Positions 7,064 to 16,038 are shown, counted from the first letter of the stretch. The stretch: 32,060 nucleotides of DNA from Gemmatimonadaceae bacterium (GCA_019745365.1 JAIETI010000046.1:1-32060), one strand, 5' to 3'. A program made the numbers and translations. The notes: generated by a model from the letters alone, not told the origin.

Positions 7064-8296
7064 ATGGCAGAGGAACGCGGGCGCGGCGGGTTCAAGGCAT
7101 CGCGCCACGGGAACGGGAAGCGGGCGAGCGCGGCGGGACCCAAGGCCTCGCAGAAGAAGGCCGCCGAGCAGCGCGAGGCGAAGGGAGTGAAGGTCGCGAC
7201 CAAGGCGACCAACAAGTTCCTGCGCGGCGCCCGCATCGATCCCCGCAAGATCGACGGCCGGGAAAGCGTGCTCGATCTCATCGACGGCACCTTCCAGGCG
7301 TACAACGCCGGCCGCCTGAAGGAAGCGGCGCAGCTCTTCTCGACGAAGATGCTCGCGAAAGACACGACCGTCGGGATGACGCTCACCGGAGCGCTCACGC
7401 CTGCCGGGCTCGGGATGAGCGCGATCATCCCACTCATGGAAGCGGGGTTCGTCGACTGGATCATCTCCACCGGCGCCAATCTCTACCATGACACGCACTT
7501 CGGCCTCGGTCTCTCGATGCACCGCGGCAATCCGCAGGAGTCCGATGTCGTGCTGCGCGAGGAAGGGGTCGTGCGCATCTACGACATCTTCTTCGACTAC
7601 GACGTGCTCCTCAGCACCGACGCCTTCTTCCGGAAGGTGATCCGCGCGCCGGAGTTCCAGCGCCCGATGTCGAGCGCGGAGTTCCACTATCTGTGCGGCA
7701 AGTACCTCGTGGAGCGCGAGAAGGCGCTCGGGATCCCGCAGAAGTCGGTGCTCGCCGCGGCGTATCGCTGCGGGGTGCCGATCTACACCTCTTCGCCGGG
7801 CGATTCCTCGATCGGGATGAACGTGGCCGCGCTCGCGCTCGAGGGCGGCGGGTGCGTGATCGATCCGAACCTCGACGTGAACGAGACGGCCTCGATCGTT
7901 CTGAACGCCAAGCGGAACACCGCCGGGAGCGCGATCGTGATCTTCGGTGGCGGATCGCCGAAGAACTTCGCGCTCCAGACCGAGCCGCAGATCCAGGAAG
8001 TGCTCGGGATCGATGAGAAGGGGCACGACTACTTCCTGCAGATCACCGATGCGCGGCCCGACACGGGCGGCCTCTCGGGGGCGACGCCGGCCGAGGCGGT
8101 GAGTTGGGGGAAGATCGATCCCAACCGCTTGCCGGACGCAGTCGTCTGCTATCTCGACTCCACGATCGCGATGCCGCTCCTCACCTCGTACGCGCTGGGG
8201 AAGGTGAAGCCGCGCAAGCTGAAGCGGCTCTACGACAAGCGTCCGGCGCTGATGGCGAAGCTGAAGGCCGAGTTCGCGAAGGCGAATCACGGCTAG
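7064..8296 (+). CDS. Deoxyhypusine synthase-like protein (probable polyamine enzyme)
   Basis: A 410-residue member of the deoxyhypusine synthase fold family. The motif AVSWGKI places the probable catalytic lysine at K350, the equivalent of the aminobutyl-carrying lysine of the eukaryotic enzyme, and [11 protein letters not shown] is the NAD/spermidine-site block. Bacteria lack eIF5A, so true hypusine formation is unlikely; bacterial homologues are known or proposed to make homospermidine or spermidine-type polyamines by NAD-dependent aminobutyl transfer. The first 50 residues are a basic Lys/Arg/Ala/Gly tail like that of the LOG protein upstream. GGAG at 7055-7058 sits 5 nt before ATG 7064. 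The product specificity is not readable from sequence. Confidence 0.87.
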   Translation: MAEERGRGGFKASRHGNGKRASAAGPKASQKKAAEQREAKGVKVATKATNKFLRGARIDPRKIDGRESVLDLIDGTFQAYNAGRLKEAAQLFSTKMLAKDTTVGMTLTGALTPAGLGMSAIIPLMEAGFVDWIISTGANLYHDTHFGLGLSMHRGNPQESDVVLREEGVVRIYDIFFDYDVLLSTDAFFRKVIRAPEFQRPMSSAEFHYLCGKYLVEREKALGIPQKSVLAAAYRCGVPIYTSSPGDSSIGMNVAALALEGGGCVIDPNLDVNETASIVLNAKRNTAGSAIVIFGGGSPKNFALQTEPQIQEVLGIDEKGHDYFLQITDARPDTGGLSGATPAEAVSWGKIDPNRLPDAVVCYLDSTIAMPLLTSYALGKVKPRKLKRLYDKRPALMAKLKAEFAKANHG

Positions 8297-8299
8297 GCG

Positions 8300-8329
8300 G
8301 CGGGAGCAGCGCACGCGCGCCGCTCCCGC
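8300..8329. terminator. Hairpin between convergent genes
   Basis: GCGGGAGC (8300-8307) pairs with GCTCCCGC (8322-8329), and GCGC/GCGC pairs inside the loop. It lies between the stop codons of the deoxyhypusine-synthase-like and MBL-fold genes. There is no T run on either strand, so it would be a non-canonical or transcript-stabilising bidirectional element. Confidence 0.5.
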
Positions 8330-9111
8330 TACCGCCCCGCACGGACGGCGCGTGCGAAGTTGACGTTCGCGTACTCGCCGAACGACACGATCCCGGTGCG
8401 GTCCTCGCCGCCGAGCAGGCGGCGGGTGATCGCTCGGTCGCTTTCGCCGCGTGCGACGGCGTCGGCCACGCGGCCGATCATCTCCGCCAGCCACTCCGCC
8501 TTGGTGTGGAGCGCCTTCGCGGCGCCGGGAACGAGCCCGCGATGCGCGCAGAAGACGCGCGCCGGTGCGACCGCCACCCAACGCCGCAGCTCCTGCTCGG
8601 TGGTGCGTGGGGACTCGTAGGCGTGGCTGAGGCGCACCTTCACGCCGAGGAAGAGATCGGCGGAAAAGAGCGTCCCGGTGCTCGCATCCCAGACCACGTG
8701 ATGGTCGGGGGAATGGCCGGGGGCAGGCGCCAACGCGAGTGTCGGGTCCGCGAAGGGAGTGACCGGGCCGCCGAGGGGGCGTGGCGAGCCCCAGGTGAGG
8801 CGGCGGTAGGCTCGGAGGGGAGCGGGGTGCGCGAGTGCGGCCGCGGTGTCGGGCGCGAGCTGCACGGGGATCCCCATCTCCTGCAGGAGCGGGACATTCC
8901 CCGCGTGATCCTCGTGCGCATGCGTCACGATCGCCCCGCGCACCGGCTCGGTGCGAAGGAGCACCGCGAACTCCGCGCGGAGCTGCGGGAACGCGCAGTC
9001 GATCAGCACATCGCGGATGCGATACGCACTCACCGAGAGTCCCGCGATCCGAGCGGATCGGTTCCAGGTGTGATAGCGCACGACGTCGCCGTAGCTCTCC
9101 CGCACGATCAT
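8329..9111 (-). CDS. MBL-fold metallo-hydrolase
   Basis: A 260-residue metallo-beta-lactamase-fold hydrolase. The zinc motif is THAHEDHAG (HxHxDH at 64-69), followed by GHSPDHHV, the bridging aspartate in FSADLF, and a final histidine in CAHRGLV. The layout matches glyoxalase II / lactonase-type proteins with a helical C-terminus, so it probably opens a thioester or lactone. No signal peptide is seen. It is transcribed away from greA and converges with the polyamine-type gene. The exact substrate is unknown. Confidence 0.88.
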   Translation of the reverse strand: MIVRESYGDVVRYHTWNRSARIAGLSVSAYRIRDVLIDCAFPQLRAEFAVLLRTEPVRGAIVTHAHEDHAGNVPLLQEMGIPVQLAPDTAAALAHPAPLRAYRRLTWGSPRPLGGPVTPFADPTLALAPAPGHSPDHHVVWDASTGTLFSADLFLGVKVRLSHAYESPRTTEQELRRWVAVAPARVFCAHRGLVPGAAKALHTKAEWLAEMIGRVADAVARGESDRAITRRLLGGEDRTGIVSFGEYANVNFARAVRAGR

Positions 9112-9140
9112 CCCGCAAGCTAGACGCGCGCGCGGCCGGA

Positions 9141-9169
9141 TTGCACGCCCTGCAGGGGCGTTCTAGATT
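9141..9169 (+). promoter_or_regulatory. Probable sigma-70-type promoter of greA
   Basis: TTGCAC (9141-9146) and TAGATT (9164-9169) are separated by exactly 17 bases. Transcription would start near 9175-9177, placing the terminator-like hairpin at the very start of the leader. The -35 box matches the consensus at only three of six positions, so support comes mainly from spacing and location. Confidence 0.5.
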
Positions 9170-9178
9170 GCAGGGAGC

Positions 9179-9215
9179 GAGCGCCCGGCCCCCGGTGGTC
9201 GGGCGCTCCCGTTTT
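9179..9215 (+). terminator. Intrinsic terminator-like hairpin in the greA leader (possible attenuator)
   Basis: GAGCGCCCG (9179-9187) pairs perfectly with CGGGCGCTC (9200-9208). Three further pairs (one G-T) extend the stem inward to a loop at 9191-9196, and TTTT follows at 9212-9215. It lies between the predicted greA promoter and the ATG at 9235, so it would end or pause greA transcription itself. Early termination in the greA leader is known in Escherichia coli, where it yields the small RNA GraL; a similar design here is inference. Confidence 0.65.
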
Positions 9216-9234
9216 CCCCACGACGGACCTGACG

Positions 9235-9702
9235 ATGCTGGAAGCGCTGAAGCAGAAATTGACGGACGAGGCGGAGAAGCTCCGCATCGAACTGAACATC
9301 ACGCTCCCCAACGAGATCCGGAAAGCGGTCGAGTTGGGCGACCTGCGTGAGAACAGCGAGTACAAGGCCGCGCTCGAGCGGCAGCAGTTCGTGCAGGCGC
9401 GCCTCGGTCAGCTCACGGAGCGGCTCTCACGGCTCGCGACGATCGACCCCTCGATGCTCCCGACCGATCGCGTGGGGCTCGGGTCGCACGTCGTCGTCGT
9501 CGATCAGGACACCAAGGCGAAAGAGCGCTATCAGCTCGTCTTCGGCGATGCCGAGGATTTCGAGGAAGGGAACGTGACGATGTCGTCGCCGATCGGCCGC
9601 GCGCTCCTGAACGCCAAGGTGGGCGATCTGGTGACACTCAAGCTCCCCACCAAGCTCCGCAAGCTGAAGATCGCGGAACTCGTCACGATCCACGACCAGT
9701 AG
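9235..9702 (+). CDS. greA: Transcription elongation factor GreA
   Basis: A 155-residue GreA/GreB-family factor that enters the RNA polymerase secondary channel and stimulates cleavage of backtracked RNA. The N-terminal coiled coil (residues 1-75) carries the tip motif GDLRENSEY with acidic residues D36 and E39, equivalent to D41 and E44 of E. coli GreA, which hold the catalytic magnesium. The C-terminal FKBP-like domain contains SPIGRALLNAKVGD. Length matches the family. Its 3' end overlaps the convergent sialidase-like gene by 20 nt. Expression may be limited by the leader hairpin upstream. Confidence 0.96.
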   Translation: MLEALKQKLTDEAEKLRIELNITLPNEIRKAVELGDLRENSEYKAALERQQFVQARLGQLTERLSRLATIDPSMLPTDRVGLGSHVVVVDQDTKAKERYQLVFGDAEDFEEGNVTMSSPIGRALLNAKVGDLVTLKLPTKLRKLKIAELVTIHDQ

Positions 9703-10897
9703 TCAGTCGCGCCACCCGCACGCGCGGCGTCGCGCCGCGCGTGTCGGTCCAGGCGAGGAGGACCCCGTCGCCGTCACGGACCATCCGCGGGAAGCCGTCG
9801 GGACGACGCCCGGTCACTTCCGCGATATCGATTGCCTCGCCCCGCGTTTCGTCGCGGGCGATGGTGCGGGCGCGCAGCACCGCGCGCTTCGCGCCGCGCT
9901 CTTCGATCCAGGTCACGAGCGCGTGCGCGCCGTCGATCGCGAGGAGATCGAGGCGGCCGAGCGTGGGGCCGTCGGTGACCGGGATCGGCGCTCCGAACGA
10001 CGCCCCGCCGTCAGCGGAGAACGCCACCAGACTCCGAGCCGTGTCGCGCGCGGCGGTGAACCACACCACCGCGAGCGAGTCACCGCGGGCGTCGATCGCC
10101 GGGCCGTTCACCGGGCAGGCGGCGATGCGCCAGCCATCGTCGTGGACCGTGCCGGCGGTGCGCCACGCCGTGCCGTCGAAGCGCGCGACGTGCGTGTCGC
10201 GGATGTCGGCCGAGGTATGCCCACGATACACCGCCGCGAGCCCGGCACCGGTCGTCGCGATGTCGGTCTGACAACAGGTGCAGACGTCCGCATCGATCAC
10301 CTCCTCCGCGCCGAACGTGCCCGCGCTCGAGAACGTGGTGCTGCGCAGGGAGAACCGCGTGCCACCGTGCGCGTCGTGGTCCGTGTCCGCCGCCTCGCGG
10401 CCGTCGAGCCAGACGAGCATCGCCTGGTCGCGGCCGATCGCACGCATCGTCACGAAGCCATGTTCGCCGACGGCAGGATCGTCGCGATGCAGTCGCACCG
10501 GCGGGCTCCAGTTCGCGCCGTCATCGGTGCTGCGCACCAGGTAGCTGTCGTACGCGCCGACGCCGCTCCGCTGCAGGAAATGCACGACGAGCGTGCCGTC
10601 GTCGAGGGGGAGCGCGCTCGGGAAGTCGGCCCAGTTGAGCAGCAGCAGCGAGTCGCGCACGACGCGCCGCGGTGCACTCCACGCCCCTGACGTGTCGCGC
10701 ACGGCGACGAAGAGGGCGGGGAGCGAGTCCGCGCCGCGCGCCATCCACGAGAGCCAGACGCGGCCATCGGTGCCGCGCGCCAGCTGCGGCACGCGCGCGC
10801 CGTCGGTCGTCGGTGACGGAAGCTCGGTGGAGCGAACGGTGGACGGTACGTCGCCGCAGCCGAGAAGCGCGAGGAGCACGAACGAGAAGCGTCTCAT
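9683..10897 (-). CDS. Sialidase-like beta-propeller lipoprotein
   Basis: A 404-residue predicted lipoprotein. The N-terminus MRRFSFVLLALLGC is a short signal with lipobox LLGC (C14), so it should be anchored outside the inner membrane. The body has repeated blades with Asp-box-like motifs (STDDGANW at 123-130, later SADGGASF), typical of exo-sialidase/BNR-type six-bladed propellers. The stretch DVCTCCQTD (204-212) places three cysteines close together, and CPVNGPAID follows later. Catalytic arginines of true sialidases cannot be confirmed, so the substrate is open. ATG 10897 overlaps the glpD stop (ATGA), so the two genes are translationally coupled. Confidence 0.78.
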   Translation of the reverse strand: MRRFSFVLLALLGCGDVPSTVRSTELPSPTTDGARVPQLARGTDGRVWLSWMARGADSLPALFVAVRDTSGAWSAPRRVVRDSLLLLNWADFPSALPLDDGTLVVHFLQRSGVGAYDSYLVRSTDDGANWSPPVRLHRDDPAVGEHGFVTMRAIGRDQAMLVWLDGREAADTDHDAHGGTRFSLRSTTFSSAGTFGAEEVIDADVCTCCQTDIATTGAGLAAVYRGHTSADIRDTHVARFDGTAWRTAGTVHDDGWRIAACPVNGPAIDARGDSLAVVWFTAARDTARSLVAFSADGGASFGAPIPVTDGPTLGRLDLLAIDGAHALVTWIEERGAKRAVLRARTIARDETRGEAIDIAEVTGRRPDGFPRMVRDGDGVLLAWTDTRGATPRVRVARLTTGRGS

Positions 10898-12525
10898 GGA
10901 TCGATGCTGAAGATAGCGGCGCATTCCTGTGCGTACGCGGCCAGCGCGCTCTGAACGCCGGCATCGGTCCAGCCGAGGCGCGCGCCGATGGTCGGTGCGA
11001 GCCTCGCCGCGATCGCAGCGCCGTGGTCGCGGGCGGCGAACGCCACGGGCACCCGGCGGATGAGGAGGTCGCCGAGGGTGACCGCCAGCTCACGTGCGAC
11101 CGCGTGCATCACCTCGGCACCGATGAACGGGAGCGCGGGGTCGAGCCGCGCCGCGAGCGAAGGATCGGCCTCGGCGAGTGCCCACACCGAGGGCCAGTCG
11201 GCGCCGTACGCGGTCACGAGTCGGGTGGCGATATCCGCGTCACGACAGGCGGCGCGCGCGGCGAGGACGCTCGCGGCGATCCCGTCGAACGCGCCCCCGG
11301 GGAGCGGAAGCTCCGCTGTGCGCGCGGGGCGGTGCGCGACGCCGAGAGCACGTTCGACCTGATCCACGACCTCGGCGGCCATCGCACGATAGGTCGTGAG
11401 CTTTCCCCCCGTGACGGTGATGACGCCCCGCGCACCCCGCGTGATGGCGTGCTCACGGGAACTGCTCGACGGCGTGCGCTCCCGCGACGTCGCGACCAGC
11501 GGCCGGAGTCCCGCCCACGCACTCACGACGTCGTCGCGCTGGAGCGCCGCCGTCGGGACGAAGGCATTCGCAGCCTCGAGCAGATAGCGCACATCCGCCT
11601 CGCTCGCGCGTACTTGATCGGGCGCGGCCTCGCTGCGCGTGTCGGTGGTGCCGATGATGCTGAGTGCGCCGGCCGGGAGGAGGAACATCACCCTACCGTC
11701 CTGCGGTGCGGTCAGCGTGACCGCGCCCCGGATCGGGAGCCGCGCACGCGGCACGGCCACATGGACCCCCTTCGTCCCACGCAGCGCGGTCGGGGCGTCG
11801 GGATCCTCTTGTCTGCGGATCACGTCGGTCCAAGGCCCCGTGGCGTTCACGACCACGCGCGCCTGCACGGGGAACGCGCTCCCGCCGGCGCGATCCACCA
11901 CCTCCGCGCCGGTGCAGGTCGCGCTGTCGAAGGTGAGCGCGCGAACGGCCAGATGATTCAGTACGGCGGCCCCGTGCGCGACCGCGTCGAGCGCGTTCGC
12001 GAGGGTGAGGCGGGCATCGTCGGTCGCCGCGTCCCAGTACGCCGCGCCGCCGAGGAGCGCCGTCTCGCGGAGGCACTCCTCCCGCGCATGCACCTCGGCC
12101 GCGTCGAGCGCGCGGTGGCGTCCCACGTTGCGGAAGAGCGCGAGGAGATCGTAGAGGGTGAGTCCCGCGCGCAGCTTCCAGCGCGGCACGCGGTCGCCCC
12201 GATAGACGGGCCAGGTGAAGGGGAGCGGTCGGACGAGGTGCGGCGCGATGCGTAGCAACGTCCGGCGCTCGCGGCTTGCCTCGAACACGAGATGGAACCA
12301 CCCCTGCTCGAGGTATCGCACCCCGCCGTGCACGAGCCGCGAGGAGCGCGAGGAGGTCCCGCTGGCGAAGTCGCCCTGCTCGACCAGCGCCACGCGGAGC
12401 CCGCGGAGTGCGGCGTCGCGCGCGACGCCGGCGCCGGTGATCCCGCCGCCGATGACGAGCAGGTCGAAGGGCTCCCGTCGTAGGCGATCGAGGAGGGTGG
12501 CGCGGAGCGGACCGGGGGCGGACAC
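10894..12525 (-). CDS. glpD: Glycerol-3-phosphate dehydrogenase (FAD)
   Basis: A 543-residue FAD enzyme oxidising sn-glycerol 3-phosphate to dihydroxyacetone phosphate at the membrane and passing electrons to quinone. The dinucleotide motif VIGGGITGAGVARDAALRG (24-42) starts the FAD fold. SGTSSRSSRLVHGGVRYLEQ is the flavin and substrate block, TKGVHV and the Arg in AGLRPLV are conserved, and VTGGKLTTYR lies before the helical C-terminal domain. Length and order match aerobic GlpD/GlpA-type enzymes. No glpK or glpF is nearby; the downstream coupled gene is a lipoprotein. It is divergent from fadI. Confidence 0.94.
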   Translation of the reverse strand: MSAPGPLRATLLDRLRREPFDLLVIGGGITGAGVARDAALRGLRVALVEQGDFASGTSSRSSRLVHGGVRYLEQGWFHLVFEASRERRTLLRIAPHLVRPLPFTWPVYRGDRVPRWKLRAGLTLYDLLALFRNVGRHRALDAAEVHAREECLRETALLGGAAYWDAATDDARLTLANALDAVAHGAAVLNHLAVRALTFDSATCTGAEVVDRAGGSAFPVQARVVVNATGPWTDVIRRQEDPDAPTALRGTKGVHVAVPRARLPIRGAVTLTAPQDGRVMFLLPAGALSIIGTTDTRSEAAPDQVRASEADVRYLLEAANAFVPTAALQRDDVVSAWAGLRPLVATSRERTPSSSSREHAITRGARGVITVTGGKLTTYRAMAAEVVDQVERALGVAHRPARTAELPLPGGAFDGIAASVLAARAACRDADIATRLVTAYGADWPSVWALAEADPSLAARLDPALPFIGAEVMHAVARELAVTLGDLLIRRVPVAFAARDHGAAIAARLAPTIGARLGWTDAGVQSALAAYAQECAAIFSIDP

Positions 12526-12594
12526 GACAGCGAAGCTACCGCCTCCGCGGCCAAGCGCGAGTCGCCGCGCCCTCGATATGTCCTTGGCGCCGCC

Positions 12595-12600
12595 CTAGCT
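12595..12600 (+). promoter_or_regulatory. Possible -10 element of fadI
   Basis: TAGCTT ends 10 bases before ATG 12611, with no Shine-Dalgarno sequence between. This is the same distance as the candidate -10 box before the acyltransferase gene and suggests a leaderless or near-leaderless fadIJ message. No clear -35 box is visible, so the call is weak. Confidence 0.3.
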
Positions 12601-12610
12601 TTCACGGGCT

Positions 12611-13903
12611 ATGTCCTCTCTCTCGAGTCCACGCCGCGTCGCCATCATCGCGGGGGTCCGTACCCCGTTCGCGCGCGCCGGCAGCACGCTCAAGCACCTG
12701 AGTGCGATCGAGCTCGGCAAGATCGCGGTGAGTGAGCTCGTGCATCGCACCAGCATCGACCCTGGGACGATCGACCTGCTCACCTTCGGCACGGTCATCC
12801 CCTCCGTCATCGCCCCGAACATCGCGCGCGAGATCGCGCTCATGCCGCTCCTGCCCAAGAAGGTGCAGGCCTGGAGCGTGAGCCGAGCGTGTGCGAGCGC
12901 GAATCAGGCGATCACCGACGCCGCCGACCAGATCGCCCTCGGGCACGCCGATGTCGCGATCGCCGGCGGCGCCGAGTCGCTCTCGAACGTCCCGATCCTC
13001 CACTCGCCCGGCTTCAGCGACGCGTTGGTGCAGGCGAGCAAGGCGAAGACCCTCGGCCAACGGGTGCAGGCGCTCGGCAAGATCCGACCGAAGGACCTCA
13101 TCCCGGTGACCCCAGCGATCGCCGAGCCCACCACGGGCGAGACGATGGGGCAGTCGGCAGAGAAGATGGCGAAGCTGAACGGGATCACCCGTGAGGCGCA
13201 GGACGAGCTCGCGCTCGCGTCGCATCGGAACGCCGCGGCGGGGATCGCCGACGGACGGCTCACCGCCGAGATCGCCCCGGTGTTCAGCGGCCCGAAGTCG
13301 ATGCCGCCGATGACCGCCGACAACGGCGTGCGCGCCGACTCGACGCTCGACGCGCTGGCGGCGCTCAAGCCGGTGTTCGACAAGCGCTACGGGAGCGTAA
13401 CGGCGGGCAACGCGTCGCCGCTGACCGACGGCGGGGCGGCGGTGCTGCTCATGAGCGAGGAGCGCGCGCGCCAGCTCGGGCTCGAGCCGCTCGCCTTCAT
13501 CCGCGGGTATGCGTACGCGGCGGTCGATCCGGGGGAGCAGCTCCTCCAGGCGCCCGTGCTCGCGGCCCCGATGGCGCTCAAGCGCGCCGGGTTGACCCTC
13601 GCCGATATGGACTTGATCGACATGCACGAGGCGTTCGCGGCGCAGGTGCTCTCGAACATCAAGGGACTCCAGTCGAAGGAGTGGGCCGCGCGCGCGGGGT
13701 TCGATCGCGCCACCGGCGAAGTCGACCGAAGCAAGCTCAACGTGCTCGGCGGCTCGATCGCGGTGGGGCACCCCTTCGGCGCGACCGGCGCCCGGATCAC
13801 CACGACGCTCGCGCACGAACTGCAGCGCCGCGGTGGACGCTACGCGCTGATGACCGTCTGTGCCGCCGGTGGGCTGGGCTTCGCGATGGTGATCGAACGA
13901 TGA
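12611..13903 (+). CDS. fadI: Acetyl-CoA acyltransferase (3-ketoacyl-CoA thiolase)
   Basis: A 430-residue thiolase performing the last step of fatty-acid beta-oxidation, splitting 3-ketoacyl-CoA with CoA. The nucleophile is C94 in SRACASANQA, the His block is MHEAFAAQV, GHPFGATGAR follows, and the second catalytic Cys lies in TVCAAGGLGFAMV. Length and pairing with the multifunctional FadJ-type subunit fit FadI better than FadA. The stop overlaps the fadJ ATG (ATGA at 13900-13903), so the two subunits are produced together and should form the trifunctional complex. Confidence 0.95.
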   Translation: MSSLSSPRRVAIIAGVRTPFARAGSTLKHLSAIELGKIAVSELVHRTSIDPGTIDLLTFGTVIPSVIAPNIAREIALMPLLPKKVQAWSVSRACASANQAITDAADQIALGHADVAIAGGAESLSNVPILHSPGFSDALVQASKAKTLGQRVQALGKIRPKDLIPVTPAIAEPTTGETMGQSAEKMAKLNGITREAQDELALASHRNAAAGIADGRLTAEIAPVFSGPKSMPPMTADNGVRADSTLDALAALKPVFDKRYGSVTAGNASPLTDGGAAVLLMSEERARQLGLEPLAFIRGYAYAAVDPGEQLLQAPVLAAPMALKRAGLTLADMDLIDMHEAFAAQVLSNIKGLQSKEWAARAGFDRATGEVDRSKLNVLGGSIAVGHPFGATGARITTTLAHELQRRGGRYALMTVCAAGGLGFAMVIER

Positions 13904-16038
13904 GCGCGCTTTCGATGGAGGTGCTCGAGGGCGGCGTCGCGGTCATCACCTTCGATCTCCCCGGCGAACCGGTCAACAAGTTCACCGCCGAGGTGATCGC
14001 CGAGTTCGTGACGCTCCTCGATCGGTTCGACGCCGATCGGAGCATCCGCGCCGCGGTGGTCATCAGCGGGAAGCCGGATGGCTTCATCGCCGGCGCCGAT
14101 ATCGACGCGTTCCTCGCCTTCCGCGACGCGAAGGATGCCGAGCGGGCGAGCGCGAGTGGGCATGCGATGATGGCGCGGATCGCCGACGGCCGCGTGCCGG
14201 TGGTGGTCGCGATCCATGGGGCGTGCATGGGGGGTGGGCTCGAGCTCTCCCTCGCCTGCCACTATCGCATCGCGACCGACGCCCCGAAGACCGTGCTGGC
14301 GCTCCCCGAGGTACAGCTGGGGTTGATCCCGGGAGCGGGTGGGACGCAGCGCCTCCCGAAGGTGGTCGGGCTCCAAGTGGCGCTCGACATGATCCTCACT
14401 GGGAAGAACGTGCGCGCGAAGAAGGCGTACGCGTCGGGACTCGTGGATGAACTCGTGCATCCGTCGATCCTGCGCGAGCTCGCGGTGCGCCGCGCGCGCG
14501 AGCTCGCCGACGGACGGCTCGAGCGTCGCGAGCGGAAGCACGGGGCCAAGGAGCTCCTCCTCGATGACAACCCGATCGGCCGGGCGGTGGTGTTCCGTCA
14601 GGCGCGCGAGATGACGCAGAAGAAGTCGAAGGGGAACTACCCCGCGCTCTTCGCCGCGATCGATGCGGTGCAGGCGAGCTTCGGCGACACGCGCGAGGGG
14701 TTCGCGACCGAGGCGCGCCTCTTCGGCGAGATGAGCCAGACCGAGGTCTGCCGGCAGTGCATCTTCCTCTTCTACGCGACCACCGCGCTGAAGAAGGATG
14801 CGGGCGCGGGAAGTGCCGCGCCGCTGCCGGTCGATCGCCTGGGCGTGCTCGGGAGCGGCTTCATGGGCGCGGGGATCGCCGCGGTGAGTGCGATGCAGGG
14901 GCTCCCGGTGCGCTTCAAGGACGTGAAGGCCGAGGCGGTCGCCAAGGGGATCGGCGCGGTGCGCGACGTCCTCAAGGACCGGCTCACCAAGCGGCAGATC
15001 ACCCGGCAGCAGTTCGACGACCAGCTCTCGTTGGTGAGCGGGACGGTGGACTACACCGGGTTCGGTCGCACGCCGCTGGTGATCGAGGCGGTGTTCGAGG
15101 AGCTCAGTGTGAAGCACACCGTGCTCCGCGATGTGGAGCGGGTGCTCCCGGCCGGCGCGATCGTCGCGAGCAACACGAGCACGATCCCGATCAGCGCGAT
15201 CGCGACCGCGTCGCGGGATGCCTCGCGCGTGGTCGGGATGCACTTCTTCTCCCCGGTGCACAAGATGCCGCTCCTCGAGGTGATCCGGACCGCGCAGACG
15301 GCGCCGGAGGTCACCGCGACGGCGGTCGCGTATGGCAAGAAGGTGGGGAAGACGGTCATCGTCGTGAACGATGCCCCCGGCTTCTACGTGAACCGCATCC
15401 TCGTCCCCTATCTCAACGAGGCGGCGCGGCTCCTGACCGAAGGGGTCGCGATCGATGCGATCGACCGCGCGATGGTGGCCTTCGGCTACCCCGTGGGACC
15501 GATCACCCTCATGGACGAAGTGGGGCTCGACATCGGCGCGAAGGTCGTCGGGGTGATGCAAGCAGCGTTTGGCGAGCGGATGGCCGCGCCAGCCGCGCTC
15601 GAGCTCGTCACCAAGGATGGACGGCTTGGGCGGAAGTCGAAGAAAGGGTTCTACCTCTACGACGAGGCGGGGAAGAAGGGAGAGGTCGATGAGAGCATCT
15701 ACGCTCTCCTCCCGGGGCGAACGCGGACGGAGCTCCCGCGCGAACAGATCCAACAACGCTGCGCGCTCCTGATGGTGAACGAGGCGGTGCGGACGCTCGA
15801 AGAGGGGATCATCCAGCAGCCGCGCGATGGCGACATCGGCGCGGTGTTCGGGATCGGTTTCCCGCCCTTCCGCGGCGGGCCCTTCCGCTACATCGACACG
15901 GTCGGGGCCGCGACGATCGTCGCGCAGCTCCGCGCCCTCGATGCGGTACACCCCGGGCGCTTCACGCCGGCGGCACGTCTCGTCGAGATGGCGGCGTCGG
16001 GCGCGCGCTTCTACCCTGCGACCGGCAAGCCGGTCTGA
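13900..16038 (+). CDS. fadJ: Fatty acid oxidation complex alpha subunit (hydratase / hydroxyacyl-CoA dehydrogenase)
   Basis: A 712-residue two-domain enzyme, close in length to E. coli FadJ. The enoyl-CoA hydratase part (residues 1-190) has IAGADIDAF, GACMGGGLELSLAC and LPEVQLGLIPGAGGTQRLP, which supply the oxyanion hole and catalytic Glu. A linker helix leads to the NAD-dependent 3-hydroxyacyl-CoA dehydrogenase part, with VLGSGFMGAGIA (about 315-326), SNTSTIPIS, the catalytic His in MHFFSPVHKM, and NDAPGFYVNRIL. It converts trans-2-enoyl-CoA to 3-ketoacyl-CoA for the thiolase encoded upstream. Start ATG 13900 overlaps the fadI stop. Confidence 0.96.
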   Translation: MSALSMEVLEGGVAVITFDLPGEPVNKFTAEVIAEFVTLLDRFDADRSIRAAVVISGKPDGFIAGADIDAFLAFRDAKDAERASASGHAMMARIADGRVPVVVAIHGACMGGGLELSLACHYRIATDAPKTVLALPEVQLGLIPGAGGTQRLPKVVGLQVALDMILTGKNVRAKKAYASGLVDELVHPSILRELAVRRARELADGRLERRERKHGAKELLLDDNPIGRAVVFRQAREMTQKKSKGNYPALFAAIDAVQASFGDTREGFATEARLFGEMSQTEVCRQCIFLFYATTALKKDAGAGSAAPLPVDRLGVLGSGFMGAGIAAVSAMQGLPVRFKDVKAEAVAKGIGAVRDVLKDRLTKRQITRQQFDDQLSLVSGTVDYTGFGRTPLVIEAVFEELSVKHTVLRDVERVLPAGAIVASNTSTIPISAIATASRDASRVVGMHFFSPVHKMPLLEVIRTAQTAPEVTATAVAYGKKVGKTVIVVNDAPGFYVNRILVPYLNEAARLLTEGVAIDAIDRAMVAFGYPVGPITLMDEVGLDIGAKVVGVMQAAFGERMAAPAALELVTKDGRLGRKSKKGFYLYDEAGKKGEVDESIYALLPGRTRTELPREQIQQRCALLMVNEAVRTLEEGIIQQPRDGDIGAVFGIGFPPFRGGPFRYIDTVGAATIVAQLRALDAVHPGRFTPAARLVEMAASGARFYPATGKPV

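Noticed and set aside
5951-9118. 1055-aa open frame on the minus strand
   Set aside because: It lies opposite the LOG, polyamine-type and greA-side genes. Its Arg/Pro/His-rich translation is typical of antisense frames in GC-rich DNA, and the plus-strand proteins carry clear family motifs.
13840-15951. 703-aa open frame on the minus strand
   Set aside because: Fully antisense to fadJ, whose catalytic motifs are intact; the product is His/Arg/Asp-rich with no recognisable domain.
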